The notes under the pieces were generated by a model. It was not told the DNA's origin and did not search any database. It saw only the letters and a list, made by a program, of their open reading frames with translations. The translations under genes and the position numbers were made by a program. This document shows positions 16,137-24,877 of a stretch of 64,000 nt of DNA, in pieces. Position 1 is the stretch's first letter, and the number at the start of each line of letters is the position of its first letter. Source of the stretch: Aestuariivirga sp. (lineage in GTDB: Bacteria; Pseudomonadota; Alphaproteobacteria; Rhizobiales; Aestuariivirgaceae); the NCBI RefSeq assembly GCF_020252395.1, contig NZ_JADCDB010000003.1, positions 1 through 64,000 on the forward strand, given 5' to 3'.

Positions 16137-16526
16137 GCGCGCAGCGTAGCACCATATAATCCCGAAGTCCCGGGACACTGCCTGCGAGTTTGAGCGGATG
16201 GTTATCTGCGGACATGAACTTCCTCGTATGATTGTATTCACGGATAAGACTTTCTTTGTCTTTGGATTGACTTCGATAAAATTCTGACCATCAGAAAGGA
16301 TAAGATTGCTGGTCTTCTTGCTATGTTTTTCCGACTCTTGACTCTGGTCTGGTGGCAATACTGCTCTCCCGTCCAAGAGAGTTTTCCCTTCCACTCGCCT
16401 TTGCTCCGCCATTTCATTAGTCTAAGATTTCGAGTTGCAAAGCACTTATTGTTGAGTCAAGAATTCTAGTATAAAGTCTATTCTGCAATCGCGTTCTTGT
16501 GCAACGCTCTACCAGAACGGTAATCA
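16137..16526. other. AT-rich intergenic region at the island boundary
   Basis: About 390 bases that are clearly richer in A and T than both flanks, upstream of ada. It should contain the ada promoter; on the minus strand an AT-rich TTATAT stretch lies about 20 bases before the ada start. Its composition fits a junction between the acquired island and older chromosome. No gene, att repeat or transposon end was recognised here. Confidence 0.5.
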
Positions 16527-16559
16527 CCTGACATTAGACTCTCGCTAACGCGAGTCAGG
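16527..16559. terminator. Nested inverted repeat downstream of the SDR gene
   Basis: Outer arms CCTGAC (16527-16532) and GTCAGG (16554-16559) enclose an inner CTCGC/GCGAG stem with a TAAC loop, just past the stop of the SDR gene on the minus strand. There is no clear T-run, so it may end transcription weakly or only stabilise the 3' end. Confidence 0.35.
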
Positions 16560-16568
16560 CGCAGCGTC

Positions 16569-17399
16569 TCACCACATCGCTTCGGGCGGCTCCGCGATGG
16601 CGTTGCCCGCTCCCAGCACCTGCTGGTCGAAGTCGATGATGGAACCTGTCATCAGGCCGGACTCGTTGCTGGAGAGATAGGCTGTGGCGCGGGCGACTTC
16701 GGCGGGCTTCAACAGGCGGCCGACCGGGCGGGCGGCTTCGGCGCGCTTCAGCCAGTCCGGGCCGGCGTCATGATAGGTCTTCATGATGCGGTCCTCGCCG
16801 GGTGTGTCCATCCAGCCGATGTTGAGGCCGTTGACCCGGATTTTATACCTCATCACCGAATAGGCGACGTTCTTCGTCATCACCGACAGCGCGCCCTTAG
16901 TGGTCGAGTAGGCGGTGAGGAAATCCTGCCCGCCATGGCCCGACATGGAGAGGATGTTGACGATGGTGCCGCTGGTCCTCGCCTTCTTCATCAGCTGCAA
17001 CGCGTCTTGCATGAGGAAGAAGGGCGCCTTGACATTGACGTCGAAGAGTTCGTCATAGCGCGCTTCCGGCGTGTCCCAGATGGTGCCGCGGTCAGTGAGG
17101 GCGGCGGCGTTGACGAGGGCATCGATGCGGCCGAAGGAGGCGTCACACGCCGCCACGATCTTGCGCACGTCGGCGAGTTTCACGAGGTCGGCAGGCACGA
17201 AAACGGTTCTCACCTGCTTCGCTTCCAGAGCGGCTTTCACCCTCGCCCCACGCTCCGCGTTGCGGCCGGTGATGACCATCTGGGTGACGCCGCGGTCGGC
17301 GAAGAGGTGGGCGATGGCCTCGCCCAGCCCTTGTGTAGAGCCGGTGATGACAGCGGTCTTGCCGTCCATGGACAGGTGCTTGAGACTCTCGATATTCAT
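16569..17399 (-). CDS. Short-chain dehydrogenase/reductase in the inositol locus
   Basis: 276 residues with a classical SDR cofactor motif TGSTQGLG near residue 20, the NAA segment LVNAAAL, and the catalytic Y-x-x-x-K as YSTTKGA with the preceding serine in ILSMSG. It probably oxidises a sugar or cyclitol with NAD. Start ATG 17399 lies 5 bases after the iolG stop, so the two are co-transcribed, which points to a role in inositol or related cyclitol use. A longer frame starts at 17438 inside iolG and is rejected. The exact substrate is unknown. Confidence 0.8.
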   Translation of the reverse strand: MNIESLKHLSMDGKTAVITGSTQGLGEAIAHLFADRGVTQMVITGRNAERGARVKAALEAKQVRTVFVPADLVKLADVRKIVAACDASFGRIDALVNAAALTDRGTIWDTPEARYDELFDVNVKAPFFLMQDALQLMKKARTSGTIVNILSMSGHGGQDFLTAYSTTKGALSVMTKNVAYSVMRYKIRVNGLNIGWMDTPGEDRIMKTYHDAGPDWLKRAEAARPVGRLLKPAEVARATAYLSSNESGLMTGSIIDFDQQVLGAGNAIAEPPEAMW

Positions 17400-17404
17400 G
17401 GGGT

Positions 17405-18394
17405 TCAGCTCACTTTCACGGGCTTGCCGGTCGCCCACGATTCGGTCGCGGCATCGGCGAGTTTCTGGGCCTGCAGGCCGTCAGTCCCGGAGGGGGCGGC
17501 AGGTTTGCCGTCCGTCACGGCGTCGATAAAGGTCAGCACTTCGCTGGCATAGGCCTGGCCGTAGCGCTCGGTGAAGAAGTGCAGGATTGGGTCGGCGCTG
17601 AAGCCTTCCGCGGTCGCCGTTTCCACTGTGGTGTTGTGGATATTGCCGGCGCGCAGCATGCCCTTCGCGCCGTGCACCTCGATCCGCTGGTCGTAGCCAT
17701 AGGCGGCGCGGCGCGAATTGGTGATGACGGCGATCTTTCCGCTCGCCGTCTGCATCTGCACGGCCGCCGTGTCGCAGTCGCCTTCATCGCCGATGGCCTT
17801 GTCGACGAGGGCCGCGCCCAGCGCGCCGACCGTGACGAACTCCTCGCCCACCAGAAAGCGCGCGAGGTCGAGGTCGTGGATCATCATGTCACGGAAGATG
17901 CCGCCGGAGCTCTTGACGTAAGACGCGGGAGGGGGCGCCGGATCGCGGCTGATGATGGTGGCCATCTCGATGGCGCCGATGGCGCCCGCGCGCAGCCGCT
18001 TTTCGAGGGAGGCGAAGTTGGGGTCGAAGCGGCGGTTGAAGCCGATCATCAGGGTGGTCTTGTTCTTCTCCACCGTCTTCAGGCACGCCTCGATGCGGGC
18101 GACCGACAGGCTCACCGGCTTCTCGCACAGGATGGCCTTGCCGGCATTGGACGCAGCCTCGATCTGCTCGGCATGGAACGGCGTGGGCGTGGCGATCAGG
18201 ACCGCGTCAACATCACCCGCCTTGATGATGTCGTCAACGCCCGCGACCCTGGCTCCCACCTCCGCCGCCAGGTCCTCCGCCGCTTTCGGCATGGCGTCAG
18301 CGATGTAGGCGACCTTCGCCTTGCCGGATGCCGCAATGGTTCGCGCGTGAACCTTGCCGATTCGGCCGGCGCCCAGAACTCCAAAACGTATCAT
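17405..18394 (-). CDS. iolG: Inositol 2-dehydrogenase (Gfo/Idh/MocA family)
   Basis: 329 residues. The N-terminal NAD-binding motif is GVLGAGRIGKVHA (about 5-17). The family EKPVSLS motif carries the catalytic lysine, and the later DMMIHDLDL block contains the conserved D and H of the active site. IolG oxidises myo-inositol to scyllo-inosose, the first step of inositol catabolism. The start is preceded by a strong GGGAGG site. The gene is divergent from iolC across a 399-base regulatory region. Related cyclitol or sugar dehydrogenases are possible, but the neighbouring iolC and iolB support iolG. Confidence 0.87.
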   Translation of the reverse strand: MIRFGVLGAGRIGKVHARTIAASGKAKVAYIADAMPKAAEDLAAEVGARVAGVDDIIKAGDVDAVLIATPTPFHAEQIEAASNAGKAILCEKPVSLSVARIEACLKTVEKNKTTLMIGFNRRFDPNFASLEKRLRAGAIGAIEMATIISRDPAPPPASYVKSSGGIFRDMMIHDLDLARFLVGEEFVTVGALGAALVDKAIGDEGDCDTAAVQMQTASGKIAVITNSRRAAYGYDQRIEVHGAKGMLRAGNIHNTTVETATAEGFSADPILHFFTERYGQAYASEVLTFIDAVTDGKPAAPSGTDGLQAQKLADAATESWATGKPVKVS

Positions 18395-18711
18395 TGAGAT
18401 CCTCCCGTGGAACGGTGCGATTTCAGTTGCTGTCTGTTGCCCCGGATGATGCTTCCGGGCTGTTGCGGTTGCATTTCGGTTGCTGCCGGCCGGCGGGTGG
18501 CGTGCAACCGAAGTGCGATGCGCGAGAATGTTACGCAATAGGAATATGTTCAGCTCGTGGCAATGCGAGATCGCGGCCTTTGCCGGGATGGCGGCAGAGG
18601 CTGGGGCGCCGTTGCCGCGGCGGTGGTTTTGCGTTGCTGTCCGACGCATTCTCGTTGCTGTCCGGTTGCGCAATCGGGTTGCCCAACCCATTCCCGGGAT
18701 CAATGGCGTTT
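18395..18711. other. Intergenic region between iolG and iolC
   Basis: This divergent promoter region holds several dispersed copies of a GTTGCTGTC-like word and a REP-like palindrome segment (about 18563-18594, GCGGCCTTTGCCGGGATGGC). No gene is supported. An in-frame extension of iolG through it is rejected. The likely operators lie at its right end and are listed separately. Confidence 0.5.
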
Positions 18712-18755
18712 GGAATAAACATTCCGAATTGACTTCATTTTGGAATTACTGTTTC
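18712..18755 (+). promoter_or_regulatory. Two IolR-type operator candidates upstream of iolC
   Basis: A perfect GGAA-N6-TTCC match (GGAA TAAACA TTCC, 18712-18725) is followed 30 bases later by a near match (GGAA TTACTG TTTC, 18742-18755), just before the iolC start. GGAA-N6-TTCC is the motif described for IolR-controlled inositol promoters in Sinorhizobium meliloti. The repressor itself is not in the window. Confidence 0.6.
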
Positions 18756-18793
18756 GTATTGTCAAGCCGGCAAACAAGAATTCGGAGTGCGGC

Positions 18794-20716
18794 ATGTCAG
18801 CGGGTTCGGCCACGGGCAAGCGGTTGGACGTCATCACCATCGGGCGGTGTTCGGTGGACCTTTATGGCCAGCAGATCGGATCCAGGCTGGAGGACATCGC
18901 CTCCTTTGCCAAGTCCGTTGGCGGTTGCCCCTCCAATATCGCCATCGGCACGGCGCGGCTGGGCCTCAAGTCCGGCCTCATCACCCGGGTAGGTGACGAG
19001 CAGATGGGGCGCTATGTGAAGGAGCAGATGGCGCGCGAGGGCGTGGCGCTGGACGGCATCGCCACCGACCCCGCGCGGCTCACATCGCTGGTGCTGCTGT
19101 CGGTCGAGAACGACAAGATCTTCCCGCTGATTTTCTACCGGGATAATTGCGCGGACTCCGCGCTCTGCGAGGCGGACATCGACGAGGACTTCGTGAAATC
19201 CTCCGCCTCCGTGCTGGTGACCGGCACGCATTTCGCCAAGCCGAATACGGATGCCGCGCAGCGCAAGGCCATGCGCATCGCCAAGGCCAATGGCGCGAAG
19301 GTCATCCTCGACATCGACTACCGGCCGAACCTGTGGGGCCTCGCGGGGCTGGGCGCGGGCGAGGAGCGCTACATCAAGTCGGACAAGGTGTCCGGGCACA
19401 TGAAGTCGATCCTGCCGGATTGCGGCCTGATCGTGGGCACGGAAGAGGAGGTGCACATCGCGGCGGGAACGGAAGACACGCTCGAAGCGCTGCGCACCAT
19501 CCGTGCGCTGTCGAATGCCGTGATCGTGCTGAAGCGCGGGCCTATGGGCTGCGTGGTCTATCCCGGTCAAATTCCGGATGCGCTGGACAAGGGGCTGGTC
19601 GGCAAGGGCTTCCCCATCGAGGTCTATAACGTGCTGGGCGCGGGCGACAGCTTCATGTCCGGCTTCTTGCGCGGCTGGCTCAAGGGCGAGGACTATGCGA
19701 CGAGCGCCACCTGGGCCAATGCCTGCGGGGCGTTTGCGGTGTCCCGCCTTCTGTGCTCGCCGGAAATCCCCACGTGGGAGGAGCTGCAGTTTTTCCTCAA
19801 ACATGGCAGCCCGCACACGGCGCTGCGCAAGGACGAGGCGATCAACCACGTGCATTGGGCGACCACGCGCCGCCAGCAACCGGAGCAGCTCTTGGCCTTC
19901 GCCATCGACCACCGCATGCAGATGGAGAAGATGGCCGACGATGCGGGCGCGCCGCGCACGCGCCTCAACGCCTTCAAGCGGCTGGCCGTTCAGGCCATCG
20001 GCCGCGTGTCGAAAGGCGAGCCGGGCTATGGCACGCTTCTCGACGACGTTTATGGCCGCGAGGCGATGTTCGATGCGGCGAAGCTGGGCCTGTGGATCGG
20101 CCGCCCGCTGGAGCAGCCGGGCTCGCGCCCCCTGCGCTTCGAGTTCGGGCAGGATGTGGGCTCGCGCCTGGTGGACTGGCCCGTGACGCACACCATCAAG
20201 TGCCTGGCCTTCTATCACCCCGACGACCCAGGGGACATGAAGGAAGAGCAAGCGCAGAAATTGCGCACGCTTTATGAGGCCGCCCGCAAGGTGGGGCGCG
20301 AATTGCTGGTCGAGATCATCGCCGGCAAGAACGGCCCGATGGATGGCAGAACCATCGCGCGCGCGCTGGCGGAGCTTTATGCGCTGGGCATCAAGCCCGA
20401 CTGGTGGAAGCTGGAGCCGCAGGCTTCGGCGCAAGCCTGGGAGAACATCGCAAGCGTCATCAAGCAGAATGATCCGTGGTGCCGCGGCGTGGTGCTGCTG
20501 GGCCTCGACGCGCCGGAGGAGGAGTTGGCCAAGGGTTTCGCCGCCGTGGCGGGCCAGCCCATCGTGAAAGGCTTCGCCGTGGGACGGACCATCTTCAGCA
20601 ACGCGGCGCAGAACTGGCTGCGCGGCGAAATGGATGACGAGCAGGCGGTGGAGGACATGGCGCAGCGATTTCAGGCGCTGGCCGGCCTCTGGCGGGAGGC
20701 GCGGCGCTCCGCGTGA
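18794..20716 (+). CDS. iolC: 5-dehydro-2-deoxygluconokinase with C-terminal DUF2090 domain
   Basis: 640 residues. The N-terminal half (about 10-330) is a PfkB-type sugar kinase with GGCPSNIAIGTARLG near the start and the catalytic GAGDSFMSGF motif. The C-terminal half (about 340-635) is a DUF2090 domain with an aldolase-like barrel. This fusion is typical of IolC in Rhizobiales. It phosphorylates 5-dehydro-2-deoxygluconate; the second domain may act as the following aldolase (IolJ-like) but this is not shown here. Start ATG 18794 follows GGAG. Two operator-like sites lie upstream. Confidence 0.9.
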   Translation: MSAGSATGKRLDVITIGRCSVDLYGQQIGSRLEDIASFAKSVGGCPSNIAIGTARLGLKSGLITRVGDEQMGRYVKEQMAREGVALDGIATDPARLTSLVLLSVENDKIFPLIFYRDNCADSALCEADIDEDFVKSSASVLVTGTHFAKPNTDAAQRKAMRIAKANGAKVILDIDYRPNLWGLAGLGAGEERYIKSDKVSGHMKSILPDCGLIVGTEEEVHIAAGTEDTLEALRTIRALSNAVIVLKRGPMGCVVYPGQIPDALDKGLVGKGFPIEVYNVLGAGDSFMSGFLRGWLKGEDYATSATWANACGAFAVSRLLCSPEIPTWEELQFFLKHGSPHTALRKDEAINHVHWATTRRQQPEQLLAFAIDHRMQMEKMADDAGAPRTRLNAFKRLAVQAIGRVSKGEPGYGTLLDDVYGREAMFDAAKLGLWIGRPLEQPGSRPLRFEFGQDVGSRLVDWPVTHTIKCLAFYHPDDPGDMKEEQAQKLRTLYEAARKVGRELLVEIIAGKNGPMDGRTIARALAELYALGIKPDWWKLEPQASAQAWENIASVIKQNDPWCRGVVLLGLDAPEEELAKGFAAVAGQPIVKGFAVGRTIFSNAAQNWLRGEMDDEQAVEDMAQRFQALAGLWREARRSA

Positions 20717-20731
20717 TCTTGCCACGAAACT

Positions 20732-20758
20732 GGCTTCCACCTTTGCGGATCATGCTCT
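20732..20758 (+). repeat. Partial copy of a rhizobial palindromic element
   Basis: The segment GGCTTCCACCTTTGCGGATC followed by ATGCTCT matches, with two mismatches, the right half of the full element at 39215-39263. Only this half is present here, just after iolC. Confidence 0.55.
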
Positions 20759-20849
20759 CGCGCTACGTGCCCTCAGGAGCGCAGCACTTGCAGGCGGAAA
20801 GTTCCGCTGGCCTTTAAATTTGGAGTGGCTTTACTGTGCTCAGTGCGCG

Positions 20850-20998
20850 ACCTCTTCTCCCGCTTCAGCGGAAGAAGACCCTGTTGCGATCTGCAACGGG
20901 GAGATGAGGGGACGTGGGGAGTGCCGTCCGGTTGTGGCGGACTTCCCCTCACTGGCTCCAACTTCGTTGGAGCGTCCTCTCCCGCTTCGCGGGAGAGG
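20850..20998. repeat. Cluster of REP-like hairpins between iolC and iolB
   Basis: Several palindromes with short loops lie side by side: CCGCT TC AGCGG near 20860, GTTGC GATCT GCAAC near 20890, GCTCCAAC TTC GTTGGAGC (20955-20973) and CCTCTCCCGC TTC GCGGGAGAGG (20976-20998). The last type recurs at 50366-50390, 50483-50509 and 61235-61257. The rest of the 316-base gap shows no gene. Confidence 0.6.
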
Positions 20999-21032
20999 TT
21001 GTTGGCGAACGCGGCACATGCAGGAGGTTGAC

Positions 21033-21830
21033 ATGCCGAAGCTGAAGATTCACCCCACGGCGCGGGATGGCCGCATCGTTCATGTGACGCCCGAAAGTGC
21101 GGGCTGGAAGCATGTGGGTTTCGACATCTGGAAACTGAAGCCGGGCGGCGTTGCCGAGGGCGGCGAAGAGGGCCGGGAGGTGTGCCTCGTTTTCATCGGG
21201 GGCAAGGGGCAGGTTTATGTCGGGGCCAAGGATTTCGGCGTGCTGGGTGAAAGGAATTCGCCCTTCGAGGGAAAGCCCTGGTCGGTCTATATTCCTGCTC
21301 GCGAGCCGTGGAAGGTGACGGCGGAGAATGAGGTGACGCTCGCCGTATGCACGGCGCCCGACGAAGGGGGCAAGCACCCGGCCCGCGTCATCCCGCCCGA
21401 GGGCCTGCACCAGGAAACGCGCGGCAAGGGCTCGAACACGCGGCACGTCACCAACATCATTCCCGAATGGGACCCGGCCGAAGGCCTGCTCGTCGTGGAG
21501 GTCATCACGCCCGGCGGCTGCACGTCCAGCTATCCGCCGCACAAGCACGACGAGGATAATCTTCCGCATGAGTCATTGCTGGAGGAAACCTACTACCACC
21601 GCATCAACCCGCCACAGGGCTTCGCTTTCCAGCGCGTCTATACCGATGACCGGTCGCTCGACGAGGCGATGGCTGTGGAGGATGGCGACGTGACGCTGGT
21701 GCCCAAGGGCTATCATCCCTGCGCCACGACGCATGGCTATGACCTGTATTATCTCAACGTGATGGCGGGGCCGAAGCGGACATGGAAGTTCCACAATGCG
21801 CCAGAGCATGAGTGGCTGCTGAAGGCTTAG
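21033..21830 (+). CDS. iolB: 5-deoxy-glucuronate isomerase
   Basis: 265 residues matching IolB end to end, with the C-terminal cupin-like metal site seen as SYPPHKHDEDNLPHESLLEE and a distal PKGYHPCATTHGYDLYYLNV block. It interconverts 5-deoxyglucuronate and 5-dehydro-2-deoxygluconate, the substrate of IolC. The start follows CAGGAGG. The in-frame extension upstream to 20634 overlaps iolC and is rejected. The separation from iolC by a repeat-rich gap suggests a shared transcript with differential stability. Confidence 0.92.
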   Translation: MPKLKIHPTARDGRIVHVTPESAGWKHVGFDIWKLKPGGVAEGGEEGREVCLVFIGGKGQVYVGAKDFGVLGERNSPFEGKPWSVYIPAREPWKVTAENEVTLAVCTAPDEGGKHPARVIPPEGLHQETRGKGSNTRHVTNIIPEWDPAEGLLVVEVITPGGCTSSYPPHKHDEDNLPHESLLEETYYHRINPPQGFAFQRVYTDDRSLDEAMAVEDGDVTLVPKGYHPCATTHGYDLYYLNVMAGPKRTWKFHNAPEHEWLLKA

Positions 21831-21868
21831 TCTGCAACACCACCCAACGGGATGACGGGAGTCGATAT

Positions 21869-22849
21869 TCACACCTTCAAGGTCTGGCGATATTTCTCCG
21901 CGTCCCAGTTCACCAGGCGGCCGACGTCGTCGTCTGTCAGCGCCACGAGCGGATCGTCCTCCTCCACGCGGCGCATGACGTCGGCAAGGCAGCGGCCCAT
22001 GGGTTCGATGGCGGGCTTGGCATCCTCGCGGATCAAGACGCCGACGCCGGGAATGGCGACGAGGGGCGGGTTGCCCTCGAAGCTGGTGGCGACGCCGACG
22101 CCGAGGAAGACCACGTGGTCTGGGTAGAAGACCTTGTGCTGGCCACGCTTCAGCGCCAGTGGGTCGGTGGCGAGCGCGTGGGTCGCGTCCATTTCGGCGG
22201 GCTTGTAGGGCGTGCCGGCGCTGAGCTTTTCCAGCGCGGCGCGGTCGACCTTCGACGCGGCACGGACGGGACGGGTGACGGCAGCCACCACCTTGTCGAG
22301 AAGCGTTTCGGCTTCTTCCACGCTGTCAGCCGCGACGGCGAGGCCGTGGTTGCCGAGAACGAGAACGTCAACGCCCTCGCGCATACGGGACTGGATCGCG
22401 CCGGCGAGCGGCAGGCCGGGGCGGGCATAGGGGATGAAGGCCCAGTCGAAGTCCTTCAGCCTCCCGGCGAGGCGCTGCCCGGCATCGGCACGGATGGCCC
22501 AGGCGATGGTGTTGACGCAATGGACATGCACCACCACGCGCTGCGGCATCAGGGCGTGCACGGTGGTCTCGATCGAGGGGCGAAGGCCGGTGCTGTTCAA
22601 ATCCGTGCGCACGAAGGCGGTGCAGGATTCACATGCCGGGTCGTTGCTGGCGAGGCCCTGCATGATGGCGGTGTGATCGAGCGGCACGAAGATGTCGCGC
22701 GCGGCGGCGTCCTTCAGCCAGGTTCCGGAAGCCTTGATCCACATGATGCCCTGGTCCTTCAGCGAGGTGTTGCCGCCGGCGGCCTGCACCAGCAGCGGGT
22801 CGCTGCCGGCCCTGGCCGAGAGAGCGCGGAGGCGGCGGAGTTCTACCAT
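21869..22849 (-). CDS. Class II aldolase/adducin family protein, last gene of the polyol operon
   Basis: 326 residues, longer than simple fuculose-phosphate aldolases and resembling the aldolase half of RhaD-type bifunctional proteins. AAGGNTSLKD near residue 25, VVHVHCVNTIAW with zinc histidines, and LGNHGL are visible. It probably cleaves a phosphorylated ketose (retro-aldol) using zinc. The start overlaps the HAD gene stop by 7 bases, so translation is coupled. Its substrate would be the final phosphorylated intermediate of the pathway encoded upstream, which is not identified. Confidence 0.8.
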   Translation of the reverse strand: MVELRRLRALSARAGSDPLLVQAAGGNTSLKDQGIMWIKASGTWLKDAAARDIFVPLDHTAIMQGLASNDPACESCTAFVRTDLNSTGLRPSIETTVHALMPQRVVVHVHCVNTIAWAIRADAGQRLAGRLKDFDWAFIPYARPGLPLAGAIQSRMREGVDVLVLGNHGLAVAADSVEEAETLLDKVVAAVTRPVRAASKVDRAALEKLSAGTPYKPAEMDATHALATDPLALKRGQHKVFYPDHVVFLGVGVATSFEGNPPLVAIPGVGVLIREDAKPAIEPMGRCLADVMRRVEEDDPLVALTDDDVGRLVNWDAEKYRQTLKV

Positions 22850-23622
22850 TGGAAGGCGTCCATCACGTAATCGGGTTGGGGAGAGAGTGTTGCGGGATCA
22901 TGGCCCGCGGAGACGCCCTGCAGGACGAGCAGCGTTGAGAAGCCCGCGGCGCGCCCGCCCGCCACGTCATGCTCGGCACTGTCACCGATGCAGAGGATGC
23001 GCCGGGGGTTGCCGATGAGCCGCGCGGCTTGCGCGTAGATCTGTGGGTAGGGCTTGCCGATCCAGGTGACCGAGCCTCCCATCTCCTGATAGAGCGCGGC
23101 GATGGCGCCGGGAGCGGGCATGAGGCCTGCGGGCGTCAGCATCAGCTTGTCGGGGTTGCAGCAGATCGCCGGAAGGTCCAGGCCGGTGAGCAGCTTGCGA
23201 TAGTCCTCGAGCGAGGTTTTCGGCGCGTTGGAGCCGAGGATGAGGATGATCTCGGCCTCGCGAGGGTCGCTTACGAATTGGATGCCGTCGAAGCCATAGT
23301 ACTCGCCGTCCTTGCCGATGAGGAAGGCCTTCTTGGCGGTGATGCTGGAGAAGGCAGCCTCGCCGGAGCTGATGGCATCGACGAAGTGATCGCGCGGCAC
23401 GCCCATCTTGACGAGGCGTTGGCGGTTGGACTCGGCGCGCTTGCCGGAATTGGTCATCACCGCCACGGGAATGCCAAGCCTGTGCAGTTCGCTGAGCACG
23501 CGCGGCGTGCCGGGATAGAGCGACTGGCCGTCATGGATGACGCCGAACTGGTCGATCAACATCCCGTCGAAACGGGATGCGATTTCGTGAAGGCCGTCAA
23601 GTCGCTTTGCTTTAGTTGACAT
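22843..23622 (-). CDS. HAD-superfamily class IIA hydrolase
   Basis: 259 residues with HAD motif I as LIDQFGVIHDG, motif II in VAVMTNSGKR, a type IIA cap, and the C-terminal CIGDSAEHDVAGG magnesium-binding motif. It matches the NagD-like hydrolases found beside sugar operons in alphaproteobacteria. It probably dephosphorylates a sugar phosphate, either as a pathway step or to relieve toxic phosphosugar build-up. It overlaps the kinase gene upstream by 11 bases and the aldolase downstream by 7, so it is part of the operon. Confidence 0.8.
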   Translation of the reverse strand: MSTKAKRLDGLHEIASRFDGMLIDQFGVIHDGQSLYPGTPRVLSELHRLGIPVAVMTNSGKRAESNRQRLVKMGVPRDHFVDAISSGEAAFSSITAKKAFLIGKDGEYYGFDGIQFVSDPREAEIILILGSNAPKTSLEDYRKLLTGLDLPAICCNPDKLMLTPAGLMPAPGAIAALYQEMGGSVTWIGKPYPQIYAQAARLIGNPRRILCIGDSAEHDVAGGRAAGFSTLLVLQGVSAGHDPATLSPQPDYVMDAFQW

Positions 23623-24877
23623 GGCCGATGCCCCGCCAGGCGAGGCGGGCCGTGCCGACGGCGGCGTGTTCGCTGAGGGAGGGCTTTTCCGGCACGCCGA
23701 GCGCCTTCAGGCGGATCGCCGTCCACGCCGCATTGGCGGAGCCGCCGCCGGCGCTGCGGATGCTCTTCAGTGTGGAAGCACCGAGCTCACCGAGCTTGGC
23801 ATAGGCCTCCGCCTCGATGCGGGCGATGCCTTCGAGGATGCCCTGGAAGAAGATGCGGTCATCCGCCGGGCGCGGCGCGAGGCGCGGCTGGAAATTCGGG
23901 TCGTTAATAGGGAAGCGCTCGCCGTGTTTGGGCAGCGGGTAGTAGTCGAGGCCAGTGGACTGGTCCGGTTGGAGCAGCGGCGTCAGGCGTGCGATGTCGT
24001 CCTTCGAGAAGTACGCGCCGATGGCGGCGCCGCCGGTGTTCGACGCACCGCCTGCCAGCCACTGGCCGCCGATGCGGTGGCTGTAGATGCCGAAGTCGGG
24101 CGCGAAGACAGGCTCTGCGGAGAGCAGCTTCAATGTGAGCGTGGTGCCGAGCGAGGTGACGCCGTCGCCGGGCTCGGAGGCGCCGCTCGCGAGGAAGGCG
24201 GCGCAGCCGTCGGTGGTGCCGGCAACGATGGCGGCCGTCTCCGGCAGGCCGAGCTGGGCGGCTATCCCGGCGGTGATGTTGCCGATCCTGGCGCCGGCGG
24301 GGACGACGGCGGGGAAGAGGCGAAGATCGAAGCCCGTCCTGGCGATCCAGCGCGGCCAATCGCGAGCGATGGGATCATAGCCGGACTTGAGCGCGTTGTT
24401 CTCGTCGGTGACGTCATAGCGGCCCGAGAGTTTGCCGAGGATCCAGTCGGCCTGGTGGAGGATGCGCGTGCCCTTGCCGACGAGTTCCATGGCGCGGGCA
24501 AGGGGCGAGGTGCTGCCCAGTGCCGCCGTCTCGCGCGGGGCGACGGCGGCGATCCTCGCCAGACTCTCATTGTCGCAAACGTCGTTGTACATGGAGCCAA
24601 GGCTCGCCGGGCTGCCGTCAGAGTTGACGGCGAGGATGGTGCCCGACGTGCCGTCGATGGCGATGGCGCGGACGTGCAAGCCATCGAGCTTCAGGGTGGC
24701 GAAGGCGGCAAGTGTCGCATTCCACCACAGCTGCGGGTCCTGCCGGGCGCGGCCGAAATCGGCGATCGGGGCAGCGATGGGGGCCGTGGCCATAGCCTTG
24801 AGCGTATTGTTCCCGTCGGTGGCGGCGATGCGCACGCCCGACGTGCCGATGTCAATGCCGAGGACGACGTCCGTCAT
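23612..24877 (-). CDS. FGGY-family carbohydrate kinase
   Basis: 421 residues. The N-terminal phosphate-binding loop is VLGIDIGTSGVR, the central FGGY region has AIVAGTTDGCAAFLASG, and SLGTTLTLKL supplies the second phosphate site. It phosphorylates a polyol or ketose; the short length separates it from xylulokinases of about 500 residues. Start ATG 24877 overlaps the regulator stop (ATGA). A 20-residue upstream extension lies within the regulator gene and is rejected. Being next to a SorC-type regulator recalls the erythritol kinase-EryD pairing, but the substrate here is not established. Confidence 0.82.
   Translation of the reverse strand: MTDVVLGIDIGTSGVRIAATDGNNTLKAMATAPIAAPIADFGRARQDPQLWWNATLAAFATLKLDGLHVRAIAIDGTSGTILAVNSDGSPASLGSMYNDVCDNESLARIAAVAPRETAALGSTSPLARAMELVGKGTRILHQADWILGKLSGRYDVTDENNALKSGYDPIARDWPRWIARTGFDLRLFPAVVPAGARIGNITAGIAAQLGLPETAAIVAGTTDGCAAFLASGASEPGDGVTSLGTTLTLKLLSAEPVFAPDFGIYSHRIGGQWLAGGASNTGGAAIGAYFSKDDIARLTPLLQPDQSTGLDYYPLPKHGERFPINDPNFQPRLAPRPADDRIFFQGILEGIARIEAEAYAKLGELGASTLKSIRSAGGGSANAAWTAIRLKALGVPEKPSLSEHAAVGTARLAWRGIGHVN

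Noticed and set aside
16137-16412. In-frame extension of ada by 92 residues
   Set aside because: It runs through AT-rich sequence with no Ada similarity, and the conserved Ada N-terminus begins exactly at ATG 16136.
18420-18690. CRISPR-like repeats (GTTGCTGTC words)
   Set aside because: The words are short, irregularly spaced and imperfect, with no repeat-spacer pattern.
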